Of a stretch of 64,000 nt of DNA, positions 37,901 through 45,571 are shown in pieces. The position numbers were made by a program, and so were the translations under genes. The notes under the pieces were generated by a model. That model was not told the DNA's origin, ran no database searches, and saw only the letters and a list, made by a program, of their open reading frames with translations. This DNA is from Bacteroidales bacterium (GTDB lineage Bacteria > Bacteroidota > Bacteroidia > Bacteroidales > Tenuifilaceae), in the NCBI GenBank assembly GCA_028708425.1, contig JAQVYY010000001.1:75840-139839 (forward strand), written 5' to 3'. How positions within the stretch are numbered: the first letter of the stretch is position 1; each line of letters starts with the position of its first letter.

Positions 37901-38977
37901 ATCCCAACCAGGGCCGCCAATAATAGTTTTCCAGAGTAAACGACCCTCTGCATTGTAACGAGCAGCAAAAATATCTGATCCAGCAGCAGTATATGAGGAG
38001 GACTGGCTTGTTGCTGTACTATCAATTGTTCCTGTACCTTGCACGTAACCGATAACGAAAATATTATTGTCTATTGCTTTAATTGAACGGAGCTGATCAT
38101 CTCCGATTCCACCACCCTTGCGAACCCACTCCACAGTTCCGTCACTTGTATTCAATTGGAGAATGATAATATCGCCACTACCTGTTGAAGTATAATCAGT
38201 ACCATTTGCAGTCATAGTTCCAATTAGAGCTCCTCCAACATAAAGATATCCCACTTCATCAACAGAAATTGCCTCTAGCAAAGTATTGTCGTCGCAAGGG
38301 AAATGCGTAGCCCAATAAAAATCACCAGAGGTATCAAATTTAGCAGCAAATGAATTGTAATTACCTCCAGTTTGGGTAATCTGAACAACACCCCCAGGCT
38401 CACCTATGCTTCCTAACTCGGCTGTTCCTTTTACCATTGCTGTAATATATAAGTAACCATCTTGGTAATCAATATCGTAACCGCGGTTTCCAGAAGTTCC
38501 TCGAGCAACACTCCTTGCCCAATCAACTGTACCTGAAGAAGAGATTTTTGCTAAAAACACATCTTGTCCCCCAAGGCTTATTATCTGCTTAGAATCAAAA
38601 GATGCTGTATTTCTAAATCCACCTGTGATGAATATATTATCGCTTTCGTCGGTAACTATACCAAAAGGATCTTCGTTACTATCACTGCCATACTGGCGAG
38701 CCCACAAAAGGGTTCCATCCGATGAGTATTTAGCAAGGTATATGTCTCTGGTATTGCTTGCTCCAAAATTAGTGAAGGAGTTTACTCCAATGGTTATATT
38801 GCCCGTAAAGTATCCATAAACTAGAATATTACCACTTGCATCTAGAGTTAAATCCCTAACCTCAATATTTTCACTACCAGCAATCTGGTTAGCCCAATCC
38901 CACGTTTGTGCTAATACGGTATTCAAATTTCCCAAGATGAGAAGAGCCAATGTTAAAAGGGTAAATGTGCGCTTCAT
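31973..38977 (-). CDS. Giant SprB-like T9SS-secreted adhesin
   Basis: This 2334-residue protein has a signal peptide (LALLILGNLNTVLAQ). Residues 24 to about 470 are SBBP-type propeller repeats (GNILVYGYFTGN, IFITGGFR, LYVGGALIG). From about 485 to 1140 come SprB repeats of the type CNGGSTGELTV...GTAPYTYAWT, about nine of them. About 1150-2240 are Ig/PKD-like repeats, including three nearly identical 79-residue cassettes (SYAGSPYCATGT). A carboxypeptidase-regulatory-like domain follows, then a type A sorting domain (LYPNPFNNEIKIS, GVYLIRLYT, KMVKNR). SprB is the gliding adhesin of Flavobacterium; SprB repeats alone do not prove gliding. It should be a T9SS-exported filamentous surface protein. 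It is divergent from the sulfotransferase pair. Confidence 0.9.
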   Translation of the reverse strand: MKRTFTLLTLALLILGNLNTVLAQTWDWANQIAGSENIEVRDLTLDASGNILVYGYFTGNITIGVNSFTNFGASNTRDIYLAKYSSDGTLLWARQYGSDSNEDPFGIVTDESDNIFITGGFRNTASFDSKQIISLGGQDVFLAKISSSGTVDWARSVARGTSGNRGYDIDYQDGYLYITAMVKGTAELGSIGEPGGVVQITQTGGNYNSFAAKFDTSGDFYWATHFPCDDNTLLEAISVDEVGYLYVGGALIGTMTANGTDYTSTGSGDIIILQLNTSDGTVEWVRKGGGIGDDQLRSIKAIDNNIFVIGYVQGTGTIDSTATSQSSSYTAAGSDIFAARYNAEGRLLWKTIIGGPGWDSGYGIQIHENIMVCSGYFSSSVTFNESTITSGGGYDTVFFVFDLDGNPITAGSLSGDLEDRGQGVIYDGLGNTYISGYFASTELKYDDSGSLVSFTPPLSNSSSPSKDGFLAKYNNPFSAVFSHKKDVACNGGSTGELTVTTYFGTAPYTYAWTKDGSPYGSNTPILTNLPAGAYTVTVTDANLKTTQTSHTFTEPDAISDGGASLTHVTCPGGANGEISINPVGGTGNLSYFWTTSNGSGLVNDDQNQTGLMAGNYCLTITDENGCQFTKTYTLTDPDDIIITGSVTNITNPGNNGAVEITNISGGTGSYPADFSYNWVGPNSYSSTNKDVSGLNDEGDYTLTVTDNAGCTQDKTFNVVDEQVFSIWISSTTNVSCNGGNSGSATVSYFKPSGFPENPITYSWTLSSGGDVLSSMETASALLAGTYKVVVTYDDDDNPLTDNEHVIDNIQITQPTAITGSITPTVVSCHNGSDGSAVLTVSGGTPPNSYSWSSGHSSKDIMGQVAGDYSVTVTDNNGCEKLFETTITQPDDITVTIDETPVTCYGGSNGALSITGITGGNGGYSQLWSNTLTSSTISNLTAGYYSVTVTDSKGCQKFQAASVSEPTQISATFDITKPSCYGGADGELTVNASGGTSPYEYSIDGITFQVNSTFTNLIADTYTITIKDKADCTRSYNITVDQPSEISVNHTDNKPTCPESTDGSIGLTVSGGTGAKTYFWTGPGIVLPSVKDQTDLGVGSYSVRVTDENICYIDYPIILESANPTPTPTLDSDATSNTICSGNIITFTAGGGDEYVFYLNGSEIQARSTDNTFVASLLNDQDEVSVIVYSTAGCMAESLPITVTVNPLPEANISYAGSPYCATGTATPTQTGTTGGTYSSTAGLIIDATTGEVNLETSDAGTYTVTYAFSDGTCDNTTTAEIVVNPLPEATISYAGSPYCATGTATPTQTGTTGGTYSSTAGLVIDATTGEVNLETSDAGTYTVTYAFSDGTCDNTTTAEIVVNPLPEVTLATLADVCVDATPFTLTGGLPVGGSYSGNGVMGSSFDPNAAGVGTHTITYTYTDGNGCVNFATQDITVNPLPEATISYAGSPYCATGTATPTQTGTTGGTYSSTAGLVIDATTGEVNLETSDAGTYTVTYAFSDGTCDNTTTAEIAVNPLPTVTAPADFETCSGETITLTASGDATSYTWDNSVVDGVPFVITETTTFTVTGTNTTTGCSATNEVMVTVNPIPEPLISTEDKVEYYLDEDISTVFTVDINDAESYQWFNNGIAIPSADQPNYTATEVGVYSAEVTVNGCSGISNEIEITQISKIGYIDGDNIVCSGNGPVLELIDYSYITIISWEYSISGTIWQSSGDNNPVFYAPPINQTTQYRVKAKNSLGLFIYTDLFTVDVDENTIGGSVTGSTSICQGETSELTLTGHLGDVIKWQLSIDNGTAWIDIENTATTYTSDALTLTTLFRAVVKNGACDEAFSDAATITVYPTPEPTISTINNLNICSGDDINVAFTCDIYNADTYQWFKNGGVINGAVESSYTATELGVYSLKVTVNGCLGSSNELTIVEIERPAPTISTQDNVDYNFGETINTTFIADIINNVPVESYQWFNNGTAIPDANQSTYTATEVGVYSAEVMGINGCTGTSNPIEITQNQDFNPIITTDDNLEWCEGQDILVNLSVNIANADEYVWFRNDGVIPEASTQNIIVEEDGVYKVKVTVNEFTATSNEIEIVTLPTPKPTISTEDNLTWTEDETISVTFTVDITDADAYQWLNGDEPITDAISTSYEATEVGEYSVLVTKGICTGQSNTLTVTIETIPLYDVTFTVQNTSGDLIENAEIFVDTFDPIVTNEAGVAILSCPEGTYSYQVRLEEYNTSEGEFTVIDQNIDVSVVMVPSGISDEEFLSIKLYPNPFNNEIKISDPELITRAIITSISGQKIMDINLEGTDTINTQKLTPGVYLIRLYTQNSESKIYKMVKNR
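34432..35366 (-). repeat. Three near-identical 237-bp cassettes in the adhesin gene
   Basis: Copies start at 34432, 34893 and 35130, each 237 bp (79 codons). The last two are tandem and the first is separated by one unrelated Ig-like unit. They differ by only a few bases, while neighbouring domains have diverged widely. Confidence 0.9.
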
Positions 38978-39103
38978 AATATGCGGTTTTAAATTAAAAA
39001 CTTAACTTTGGTGCTAAGTTAATTATTTTATACGAAAACATGTATTATTTGATACGACAATTAGTTACAGTTAGTCAAACAAAACATCCAATTTGTCAAA
39101 ATC

Positions 39104-40000
39104 ATGCCAATTATTCATTTAGGATATCCCAAAACGGGAACAACCTGGTTACAAGATATGTTTTTTAAGCATGTATCTAATTTTCAGTATGTAAAAAAAA
39201 ATGTTTGTAATGATATTTTTGTTAAGCCAAATGCTTTTAGTTTTGATAAACAATTGGCTATTGAAGAAATCAGCCTCCTTACACAGAACAAAGACATAAT
39301 TCTTAGTTCTGAACTATTTGCAGGAACAACAAACAGGGGTTGGTTAAGAGGTTTTTGGAGTAAGGAAATAGCCAGGCGACTTCACAGTGTTTTACCAAAA
39401 GCAGAAATAGTAATATTTATAAGGAGACAAGAAGACCTAATTGCCTCAGCGTATATGCAATACATTAAGAATGGAGGGAATTTTTCAATAAACCGGTACT
39501 TAGAATCGTCAGCCTATAACCTTTTTAGTTTTGATCATCTAAATTTTTATAAGCTAGTTCAGTTTTACGAAACGCTATACGGTAAGGAGTCTTTGCAAAT
39601 TTTTCTTTTTGAGGATTTTAAAAATGATAGTATAAATTTTATGAAAGATTTTTCTGCCAGATTAGGATTTCAGGTTGATTTTTCAAGTATAGATTTTACA
39701 CCAATTAATGAGAGTCTGCCAATAAAATTGTTAGCACTAAAAAAGTTTGGCAACTTGTTTTACTATAGAATGTATCCTTATAAACATTACTTTTTCCCCA
39801 TCCGAGGATGGAATAATTACCAAGAAAAGGTTTTTGCAAGTTTTTCAAAATCCAAATTGTTTAGCGGTAAAGCGAAGTCAAAAGATATTTTGGGGGAGAA
39901 GTGGATTAGTTACATTAAGGACTATTATAAGGAATCGAATAAGGCATTGTTTGAAGAGTATAAGCTAGAAGGTCTTGAAAAATATAATTATTCTTTGTAG
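39104..40000 (+). CDS. Sulfotransferase 1 (PAPS-dependent)
   Basis: This 298-residue protein has the 5'-phosphosulfate loop GYPKTGTTWLQ at residues 5-15 and the 3'-phosphate motif FIRRQEDLIASAYMQY near 103-118, with the Arg and Ser that bind PAPS. There is no signal peptide, so it acts in the cytoplasm on a nucleotide- or lipid-linked sugar or another small acceptor. It ends exactly where its paralogue begins. The DNA is visibly more AT-rich than the flanking housekeeping genes, which suggests acquisition by transfer. The acceptor is unknown. Confidence 0.82.
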   Translation: MPIIHLGYPKTGTTWLQDMFFKHVSNFQYVKKNVCNDIFVKPNAFSFDKQLAIEEISLLTQNKDIILSSELFAGTTNRGWLRGFWSKEIARRLHSVLPKAEIVIFIRRQEDLIASAYMQYIKNGGNFSINRYLESSAYNLFSFDHLNFYKLVQFYETLYGKESLQIFLFEDFKNDSINFMKDFSARLGFQVDFSSIDFTPINESLPIKLLALKKFGNLFYYRMYPYKHYFFPIRGWNNYQEKVFASFSKSKLFSGKAKSKDILGEKWISYIKDYYKESNKALFEEYKLEGLEKYNYSL

Positions 40001-40927
40001 ATGACATCTCCTATAATACATATTGGTTACCCTAAAACAGGTACAACTTGGTTTCAAGATTATTTTTACCCTAAAGTTGAAAACTATAGCTATTTGAACA
40101 GACCTTTAGTCTTTAAGCATTTAATTGAACCAGATATTTTTTCTTATGATTCCTCAGTAAGTATAGAGGAATTAGAGATAACGAGTGATAATATAATTAT
40201 TTGCGAAGAACTATTGCTTGGGGGCATCGATATTGGATATGGAAATGGCAGCTATATAAAAGAGATGGCGTTAAGGCTAAAGAAAACTTTTCCAAATGGC
40301 AAGGTGATAATTTTCATTAGAAATCAGGTTGATACAATCGCTTCATGGTACTATCAGTATCTACGAACAGGGGGAAGCTATTCGGCAACGAAATATCTAT
40401 TTCGAAAGGATATGTATAATCTATTTTATAAGGAGTACGATCTGTTCTCTTTCAAAATCCTTGAATACGATAAGATTATTGACCTGTACAGCTCGATTTT
40501 TGGGTCAGAAAATGTTCATGTCTACTTGTATGAAGATTTTCTAACCAACAAAGAATCCTTTATTAAAGATTTTTTGATTAGGTATGGATTTGAGATAACC
40601 AATTTGTCGAGTTTAGAATATTTCAAAAAGCCTAATAAAAGATATCGTGTAATAATTCTTTACTTCGCTAGGCTGGTAAATTACTTCACGAATAAGAACC
40701 ATGTTTTTAAAAGATACTTTTTTCACGTTCCTTATCTCTTTGAACTATCATTACGTGTTTTTGAAAAACTTAACAAGTTTTGGATTTTTGGATCAAGATC
40801 AAGCAATAGGGTTATTCTCGGAAAGAAAACAATTACATTTATCAATAATTATTATAAAGAATCAAATAAAAGATTGCTAGAGAAATATAATATCGAAAGG
40901 ATTATTTATCATAGTTATCCATTGTAA
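40001..40927 (+). CDS. Sulfotransferase 2, paralogue of the preceding gene
   Basis: The 308-residue protein has GYPKTGTTWFQDYF at residues 8-21 and FIRNQVDTIASWYYQY near 106-121. It matches sulfotransferase 1 throughout (KDYYKESNK-like C-terminal segments in both) but is clearly diverged, so the duplication is old. Its ATG directly follows the TAG of the first gene. Its last 26 nt overlap the 3' end of the convergent gene at 40902. Two enzymes may sulfate two positions or two acceptors. Confidence 0.82.
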   Translation: MTSPIIHIGYPKTGTTWFQDYFYPKVENYSYLNRPLVFKHLIEPDIFSYDSSVSIEELEITSDNIIICEELLLGGIDIGYGNGSYIKEMALRLKKTFPNGKVIIFIRNQVDTIASWYYQYLRTGGSYSATKYLFRKDMYNLFYKEYDLFSFKILEYDKIIDLYSSIFGSENVHVYLYEDFLTNKESFIKDFLIRYGFEITNLSSLEYFKKPNKRYRVIILYFARLVNYFTNKNHVFKRYFFHVPYLFELSLRVFEKLNKFWIFGSRSSNRVILGKKTITFINNYYKESNKRLLEKYNIERIIYHSYPL

Positions 40928-41741
40928 CCTCTTGAAATAATTTTTCCTTTTGCTCAACAATTTTATGAAAAATTAAATTGCTTTCCTCTGTATTCTCTTT
41001 TAATGATAATGGATATAAGCGAAATAGCCAGTGCAATTTGTACATAATTTTTATTGGTAACCACTTAGGAATAAGCAAATATCTGGCTCTTGCAAATATT
41101 GACTTTGGTTTTACCAAAAGATCCGAACGAGTATGAGCATTCCTAAATCCTGCGCCATGATGATATACAAGATTTCCATATATACCAAAAAGCAAAGGAT
41201 GGCTCCCTAGGCTATGTGTACGATTAAGCGGAATCCACTTTATTCTTTCCGAGTTAAGCTTATTTAGTAGGTTGCCGCCCACATCAGTAACCTTGCCAAA
41301 GGGGGTGTCCCATTTGTACCCTGAGCGCCAATCGCCATTAATTTCTTTCCAAAACTTAACCTTAACTAAGCAAAACGAAGGGTGGGGTTGAACATCATAA
41401 AGATTCTCCGTACGCTGAATTGCAACCAGCGGAGTACTGGAATTGATTCTGTTTAAAGCAACTTCTATTATTTTAATCGGGAAAGCATCACCATCAATAA
41501 AAAGAATATAATCCTCATTGTTTGCTGATTTAACTATAACATCAGCCAAATAGTTTAGCCTGTCCGCATGGTTCTCAATTGGTTTCTCAGCACAATAGTC
41601 AAATTTTGATTTATGCTTAATCGCAACACCCGACAAGAACGCATAGATTTTATGGGGAGAGCTAATATTATGTGCAATAAAATAAAGTTGGATATCAATC
41701 CATCGGTCTGAGTTATGATGAATGGTTGCTATATGAATCAT
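40902..41741 (-). CDS. Putative glycosyltransferase-like protein 1 (DGD motif)
   Basis: I do not recognise a named family for this 279-residue protein. It has an N-terminal IHIATIHHNSDRW strand, then DYILFIDGDAFPIKI near residue 92 (a DxD-type metal/nucleotide-sugar motif), HPSFCLVK, WDTPFGKVTDVGGNLL and YHHGAGFRN. The fold suggested is GT-A-like. It is about as long as the next gene and shares all these motifs. It starts on the last base of that gene's stop codon (TAATG overlap), so they are translationally coupled. Confidence 0.65.
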   Translation of the reverse strand: MIHIATIHHNSDRWIDIQLYFIAHNISSPHKIYAFLSGVAIKHKSKFDYCAEKPIENHADRLNYLADVIVKSANNEDYILFIDGDAFPIKIIEVALNRINSSTPLVAIQRTENLYDVQPHPSFCLVKVKFWKEINGDWRSGYKWDTPFGKVTDVGGNLLNKLNSERIKWIPLNRTHSLGSHPLLFGIYGNLVYHHGAGFRNAHTRSDLLVKPKSIFARARYLLIPKWLPIKIMYKLHWLFRLYPLSLKENTEESNLIFHKIVEQKEKLFQEVTMDNYDK

Positions 41742-42595
41742 TACAGAAATAAGGATTTTATGATTTGAAGAGAATCATCATCCTGAATTTGTCGAAAAAC
41801 CTTACGCGATATTCTTTTGTTTTTTTTTACCAATAGCCATTTAAAACCTGTTAGGTTTTGAAAACGATAAATGTTTTCTATGCTCATTTTACACTGTGCT
41901 TTTTCAATAAACTTAAATAACCATTTACATCTACCAAATTGATTATTTGGGTAGAGTCTGTCAATCTTAGAAATCGGATTTCTAAAACCTGCGCCGTGAT
42001 GATATATTTTATTTTCATAAACCCCAAACCATAATGGATGTATATTATGCTTATTGGTTCGTTTTAATGGGGACCAAAAATAGTTGTTTTTGAGAGCATA
42101 ATCCCATATCCGAGCCCCAACATCAGTGAATTTTCCTTGTTCGGTATCCCAATGAGGACCAGGTGTCCAATCAAACTTATGCTTTAAGTAACTATCAACC
42201 CTTGCAATGAAAAAGGATGGGTGAGGAATTGGCTCATCAAAACATTCAACCTGTTGTATAGCTCCAAAAATATTGTCATCAACTATTTTCAAAAAATCGT
42301 ACTCTATAAAATCGCAGGGGAAAGCATCTCCATCTAGAAGCATGATTATATCATCGGCCTTTGCTTTGCTACAAATTATTTCTGATAATAGGTTTAGCTT
42401 AGTGGCATGATCTTTCACTGAGGTTGATTCAATATGGGAAAAGTGAGAATAAAGATGATTCTCTTTGGAATCATAAGGATAAATATGGCCATAGAGTTTA
42501 AATGACACTTTCATATATTTTTTAATATATGAGAGCTGAATGGGTAACCATTTGACTGATTTCCAGTGAACCGTTCCAATGTGAATTGTTCTCAA
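41741..42595 (-). CDS. Putative glycosyltransferase-like protein 2 (DGD motif)
   Basis: The 284-residue paralogue of the following gene has IHIGTVHWKSVKW at the start, DDIIMLLDGDAFPCDF near 96, HPSFFIARV, WDTEQGKFTDVGARIW and YHHGAGFRNP. The shared motifs between the two are stronger than the general sequence, so the active site is conserved after duplication. The neighbours are sulfotransferases and GT4 enzymes, which supports glycan synthesis. Acceptor and donor are unknown. Confidence 0.65.
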   Translation of the reverse strand: MRTIHIGTVHWKSVKWLPIQLSYIKKYMKVSFKLYGHIYPYDSKENHLYSHFSHIESTSVKDHATKLNLLSEIICSKAKADDIIMLLDGDAFPCDFIEYDFLKIVDDNIFGAIQQVECFDEPIPHPSFFIARVDSYLKHKFDWTPGPHWDTEQGKFTDVGARIWDYALKNNYFWSPLKRTNKHNIHPLWFGVYENKIYHHGAGFRNPISKIDRLYPNNQFGRCKWLFKFIEKAQCKMSIENIYRFQNLTGFKWLLVKKNKRISRKVFRQIQDDDSLQIIKSLFL

Positions 42596-42696
42596 GGTTT
42601 TAAATGCTATATTATTTCTACATTTGTTATCAAATATAAACTTTTACTCTTTAGAAAAAAAATGATAAGCTCAAACCCAAGGGTTGATTAAAAATA

Positions 42697-43839
42697 ATGC
42701 CAAATAGCATTCTCATAATAACATCTGAGGCAAGTTCAAAAGTTGCAGGCGACAGTCAAAGCGCGGTTAATTTTGCCGTAGCGATTGAGCAGGCGGGTAT
42801 GAAATGCTCAATAGTAACATGTTCAAATGATAAGATCTTCCAAAAAATGCTCATAAAAACACCAGTTTACTCTGTTTTTTATACGGGTAGTATTATAACC
42901 AAGATTTCAGCCCGATTACACTTTTCTTTTTACTTAGCAATACAGGGTGTAAGGCATAAGTATTGGCTTATATACGGCAAAACGTTAGGCAATAGGATTG
43001 CAATTATACTTGGTTTTTTGATGCGCAGAAAGGTTGTTTTTCGTTCAACACTTGCAGATTTTGACGATATTAAAACTTTGGTTAAAAAACCATACAACAA
43101 ACTTATATACTCCCTTGCAAGTGGCTATTGGGCTTTAAATGACTGGTTTGCTAAAGTTTACCACGAGGTTTACAAGGAAAGGGAAAGAAGCGTATTTATT
43201 TCTGCGCAGGGTGTTAGTAAGAAGTATCGACCAGTAACTGTCGAGCAGAAAAACATTCTAAGACAACAACTCCAGCTACCCTATGATATTCCAATAATTA
43301 TAATGGTTGGGCATGTAACCAAACGCAAAGGGTTTCCAGAAATCTTCGATTGGCTCAAGTCATTAAAAGAAGATTTTCATCTTGTTGTTGTTGGTAACTA
43401 CAATCCAACAAGGGGATCTAGGCTTAGCAAACATTATGATGAAATGCAGAACAACTACACCTATGGCAAAACCGCTTTAGGAGATTCTGTTTCATTTACA
43501 GGTGAGGTGTATAATGTATTTGAGTATCTACAAGCAGCGGATATTTTCCTTCACGCTTCGTATCTTGAAGGATTTCCGCCAAATGTGCTTAACGAGGCAA
43601 TGGCATGTGGGTTACCCTGTTTGGCACGTAAAATAGTTGGAATAGATAACAAGTATATTGAACAGGAAGCAATTATTTTATTTAACAATAAGCAAGAGCT
43701 AAAAACACAAATGCAAAATTTACTTCAAAATAAAGGTTTGAGAGAGTGCTATTCAAAAAATGCAGTAAAGTTTACAGATGAAAATTTAAAGATTGGAACC
43801 ACAGCTCAAAATTTCATTCAATGGTTAAGTAGCCTTTAA
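42697..43839 (+). CDS. GT4-family glycosyltransferase 1
   Basis: At 380 residues this is a GT-B enzyme. Motifs: MVGHVTKRKGFPEIFDWL near 205, the EX7E-type EGFPPNVLNEAMACGLP near 292, then ARKIVGIDN. The N-terminal half has the acceptor-side Rossmann pattern (ILIITSEASSKVAGDSQSAV). It is divergent from the gene pair ending at 42595 and its 3' end overlaps the convergent GT4 gene by 15 nt. Confidence 0.85.
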   Translation: MPNSILIITSEASSKVAGDSQSAVNFAVAIEQAGMKCSIVTCSNDKIFQKMLIKTPVYSVFYTGSIITKISARLHFSFYLAIQGVRHKYWLIYGKTLGNRIAIILGFLMRRKVVFRSTLADFDDIKTLVKKPYNKLIYSLASGYWALNDWFAKVYHEVYKERERSVFISAQGVSKKYRPVTVEQKNILRQQLQLPYDIPIIIMVGHVTKRKGFPEIFDWLKSLKEDFHLVVVGNYNPTRGSRLSKHYDEMQNNYTYGKTALGDSVSFTGEVYNVFEYLQAADIFLHASYLEGFPPNVLNEAMACGLPCLARKIVGIDNKYIEQEAIILFNNKQELKTQMQNLLQNKGLRECYSKNAVKFTDENLKIGTTAQNFIQWLSSL

Positions 43840-44931
43840 TAATTCTTTTAACCTATTAACACTTTCACGCTGTATCTCTTTTGATTTTAAACTAGCATTA
43901 CTAGCAATAATATTTCTTAAATCTGGTTCATCAATCAGCTTTTTTAGGTGCTTGGCGATGCTACTGGGCTTTATTGCATCAATATACATAATTTCCTTTC
44001 CATCTTGAAAATAGCACTCAAGATTATCTCTAGAAGATGAAATAACAGCTACACCGTAAGCCATTGCCTCAAGCACAACCAGCGGAAAATATTCCCTTTC
44101 GGATGGCAAAACGAATATGGTGGCATTTGCAAATAGCTTTCTCTTTTCAGCCCCATCAACTTTTCCTGTTACTAGCACTTTCTTGTCAAGCCCAAGTGTT
44201 GTAATCTTATTTTTTAATTCTATAAAAACGTTTTGTGATGGAGCCGGTCCGGCAATAGTAAGCGTTAGGTTAGGGTATTCCTTCTCTAGCAGAGCAAAGG
44301 CATCTACTAGAGTATTATATCCTTTGTGTGGTAAGAGATTCGAAAGGAAAAGTATATTGTCGTGCCCAACAGAGATGGTTTTCTCTGGTATAGGTTCAAT
44401 ATCATCGATAAAATTTGGGATGGCGTGAATTTTTACATTTTTTAAGTTTAAAGGTTCAATCTCTTTCTTTACTAGCGATTCAGACAGGTGAATTATATCA
44501 CATCTTCTAAAAAGCAATCTATAAAACCATTTCAATCGCCATTTTGTGGCATATTCGATTAGTCCTGACCGATGAAAATGTAGAACATATTTGCTTTTTG
44601 GCGAAAGAATTTTAATAGTGAGAAGGTAGATTGCATCCCGAATCAAAACAAAATTTAACGGAACCATCGAAAAGTAAACGGTATGTGGGCGGAACGTTAA
44701 CAGCTGCCCAATAAGCCTAAAAAGGATAGCAAAAGCCTTAACAATTTTGCCAAATCGCACTTTTTGTAAATCGGCTAAATCGCGAGCAAAGCTTAAGCTT
44801 ATGAGTCGGGTTTCAAATTGATTATCAGTGCTAATGGCATTGAAAACAGACTGATTCATTGTGCTTGCCCCATGAAGTGGCGGGGGAAGTTGCACAAGAA
44901 AAAGCACTCTTGTTTTTGTTTGTTTGGGCAT
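43825..44931 (-). CDS. GT4-family glycosyltransferase 2
   Basis: This 368-residue GT-B enzyme begins RVLFLVQLPPPLHGAS, has FLSNLLPHKGYNTLVDAF near 195, VTGKVDGAEKRKLF, and an EX7E motif in SEREYFPLVVLEAMAYG near 278. Such enzymes extend surface polysaccharides. It starts 13 nt after the deacetylase gene on the same strand, forming an operon with that gene and DUF2723. Confidence 0.87.
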   Translation of the reverse strand: MPKQTKTRVLFLVQLPPPLHGASTMNQSVFNAISTDNQFETRLISLSFARDLADLQKVRFGKIVKAFAILFRLIGQLLTFRPHTVYFSMVPLNFVLIRDAIYLLTIKILSPKSKYVLHFHRSGLIEYATKWRLKWFYRLLFRRCDIIHLSESLVKKEIEPLNLKNVKIHAIPNFIDDIEPIPEKTISVGHDNILFLSNLLPHKGYNTLVDAFALLEKEYPNLTLTIAGPAPSQNVFIELKNKITTLGLDKKVLVTGKVDGAEKRKLFANATIFVLPSEREYFPLVVLEAMAYGVAVISSSRDNLECYFQDGKEIMYIDAIKPSSIAKHLKKLIDEPDLRNIIASNASLKSKEIQRESVNRLKELLKAT

Positions 44932-44944
44932 ATTTAACTAGTTT

Positions 44945-45556
44945 TTACTCTATAACCCCAAACCCCCACCCCCGTCTCTTCACCTCCTCAAGCAGTTTAA
45001 CCAAGGCATACCGCATATTCTCCTCGGCTTTTATCGAATCGTGAAACACGATAATGGCACCAGGGTGTAATTTGTTAACAACCATTCTGGCGCATCGTTT
45101 TGGGGTTATCCAGCGACTATAGTCCATGCTTAGCAGGCTCCACATCACTATTTTGTAACGCTCTTTTAGTATGCGTGCTTGGTTGGGCCTAATACGACCG
45201 TAGGGCGGGCGATAAAGGTTTGTGTTTAGTATGTCGTTGGCTAAATCAACATCCTGTACATACTGTGCGATGGGGGTTTCCCATCCCTTTAAATGGCTGT
45301 AGCTATGGTTGCCCACACCGTGTCCCTCATCAATAATTCGTTGAAAGATATCGGGGTGCATCTCCACATTTTTGCCGAGGCAAAAAAATGTAGCCTTGGC
45401 GTTGTATTTCTTTAGCGTATCGATTACCCACGGGGTTACACCCTGGGTAGGGCCATCGTCGAAGGTTAGGTAAATGGTGTTATCACTGTTCGGTATTCGC
45501 CACAGTAAACGAGGAAAAAGTTGGGTGAAAATTTTTGGGGGACTTAGGTTTATCAT
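44945..45556 (-). CDS. Polysaccharide deacetylase (NodB-like)
   Basis: The 203-residue protein is a bare NodB domain with all five motifs: TFDDGP (metal and base), GNHSYSH (two metal-binding His), RPPYGR, MDYSRW, and a VFHDS His near the end. It should deacetylate an N-acetylated sugar polymer. I see no clear signal peptide, so cellular location is uncertain. It sits between DUF2723 (15 nt) and GT4 (13 nt). Confidence 0.88.
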   Translation of the reverse strand: MINLSPPKIFTQLFPRLLWRIPNSDNTIYLTFDDGPTQGVTPWVIDTLKKYNAKATFFCLGKNVEMHPDIFQRIIDEGHGVGNHSYSHLKGWETPIAQYVQDVDLANDILNTNLYRPPYGRIRPNQARILKERYKIVMWSLLSMDYSRWITPKRCARMVVNKLHPGAIIVFHDSIKAEENMRYALVKLLEEVKRRGWGFGVIE

Positions 45557-45571
45557 ACCATTTACTGCATT

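Noticed and set aside
31973..38977. Calling the adhesin a proven gliding SprB
   Set aside because: SprB-type repeats and a sorting domain are present, but no gliding genes (gld, sprA/E/T) are in the window.
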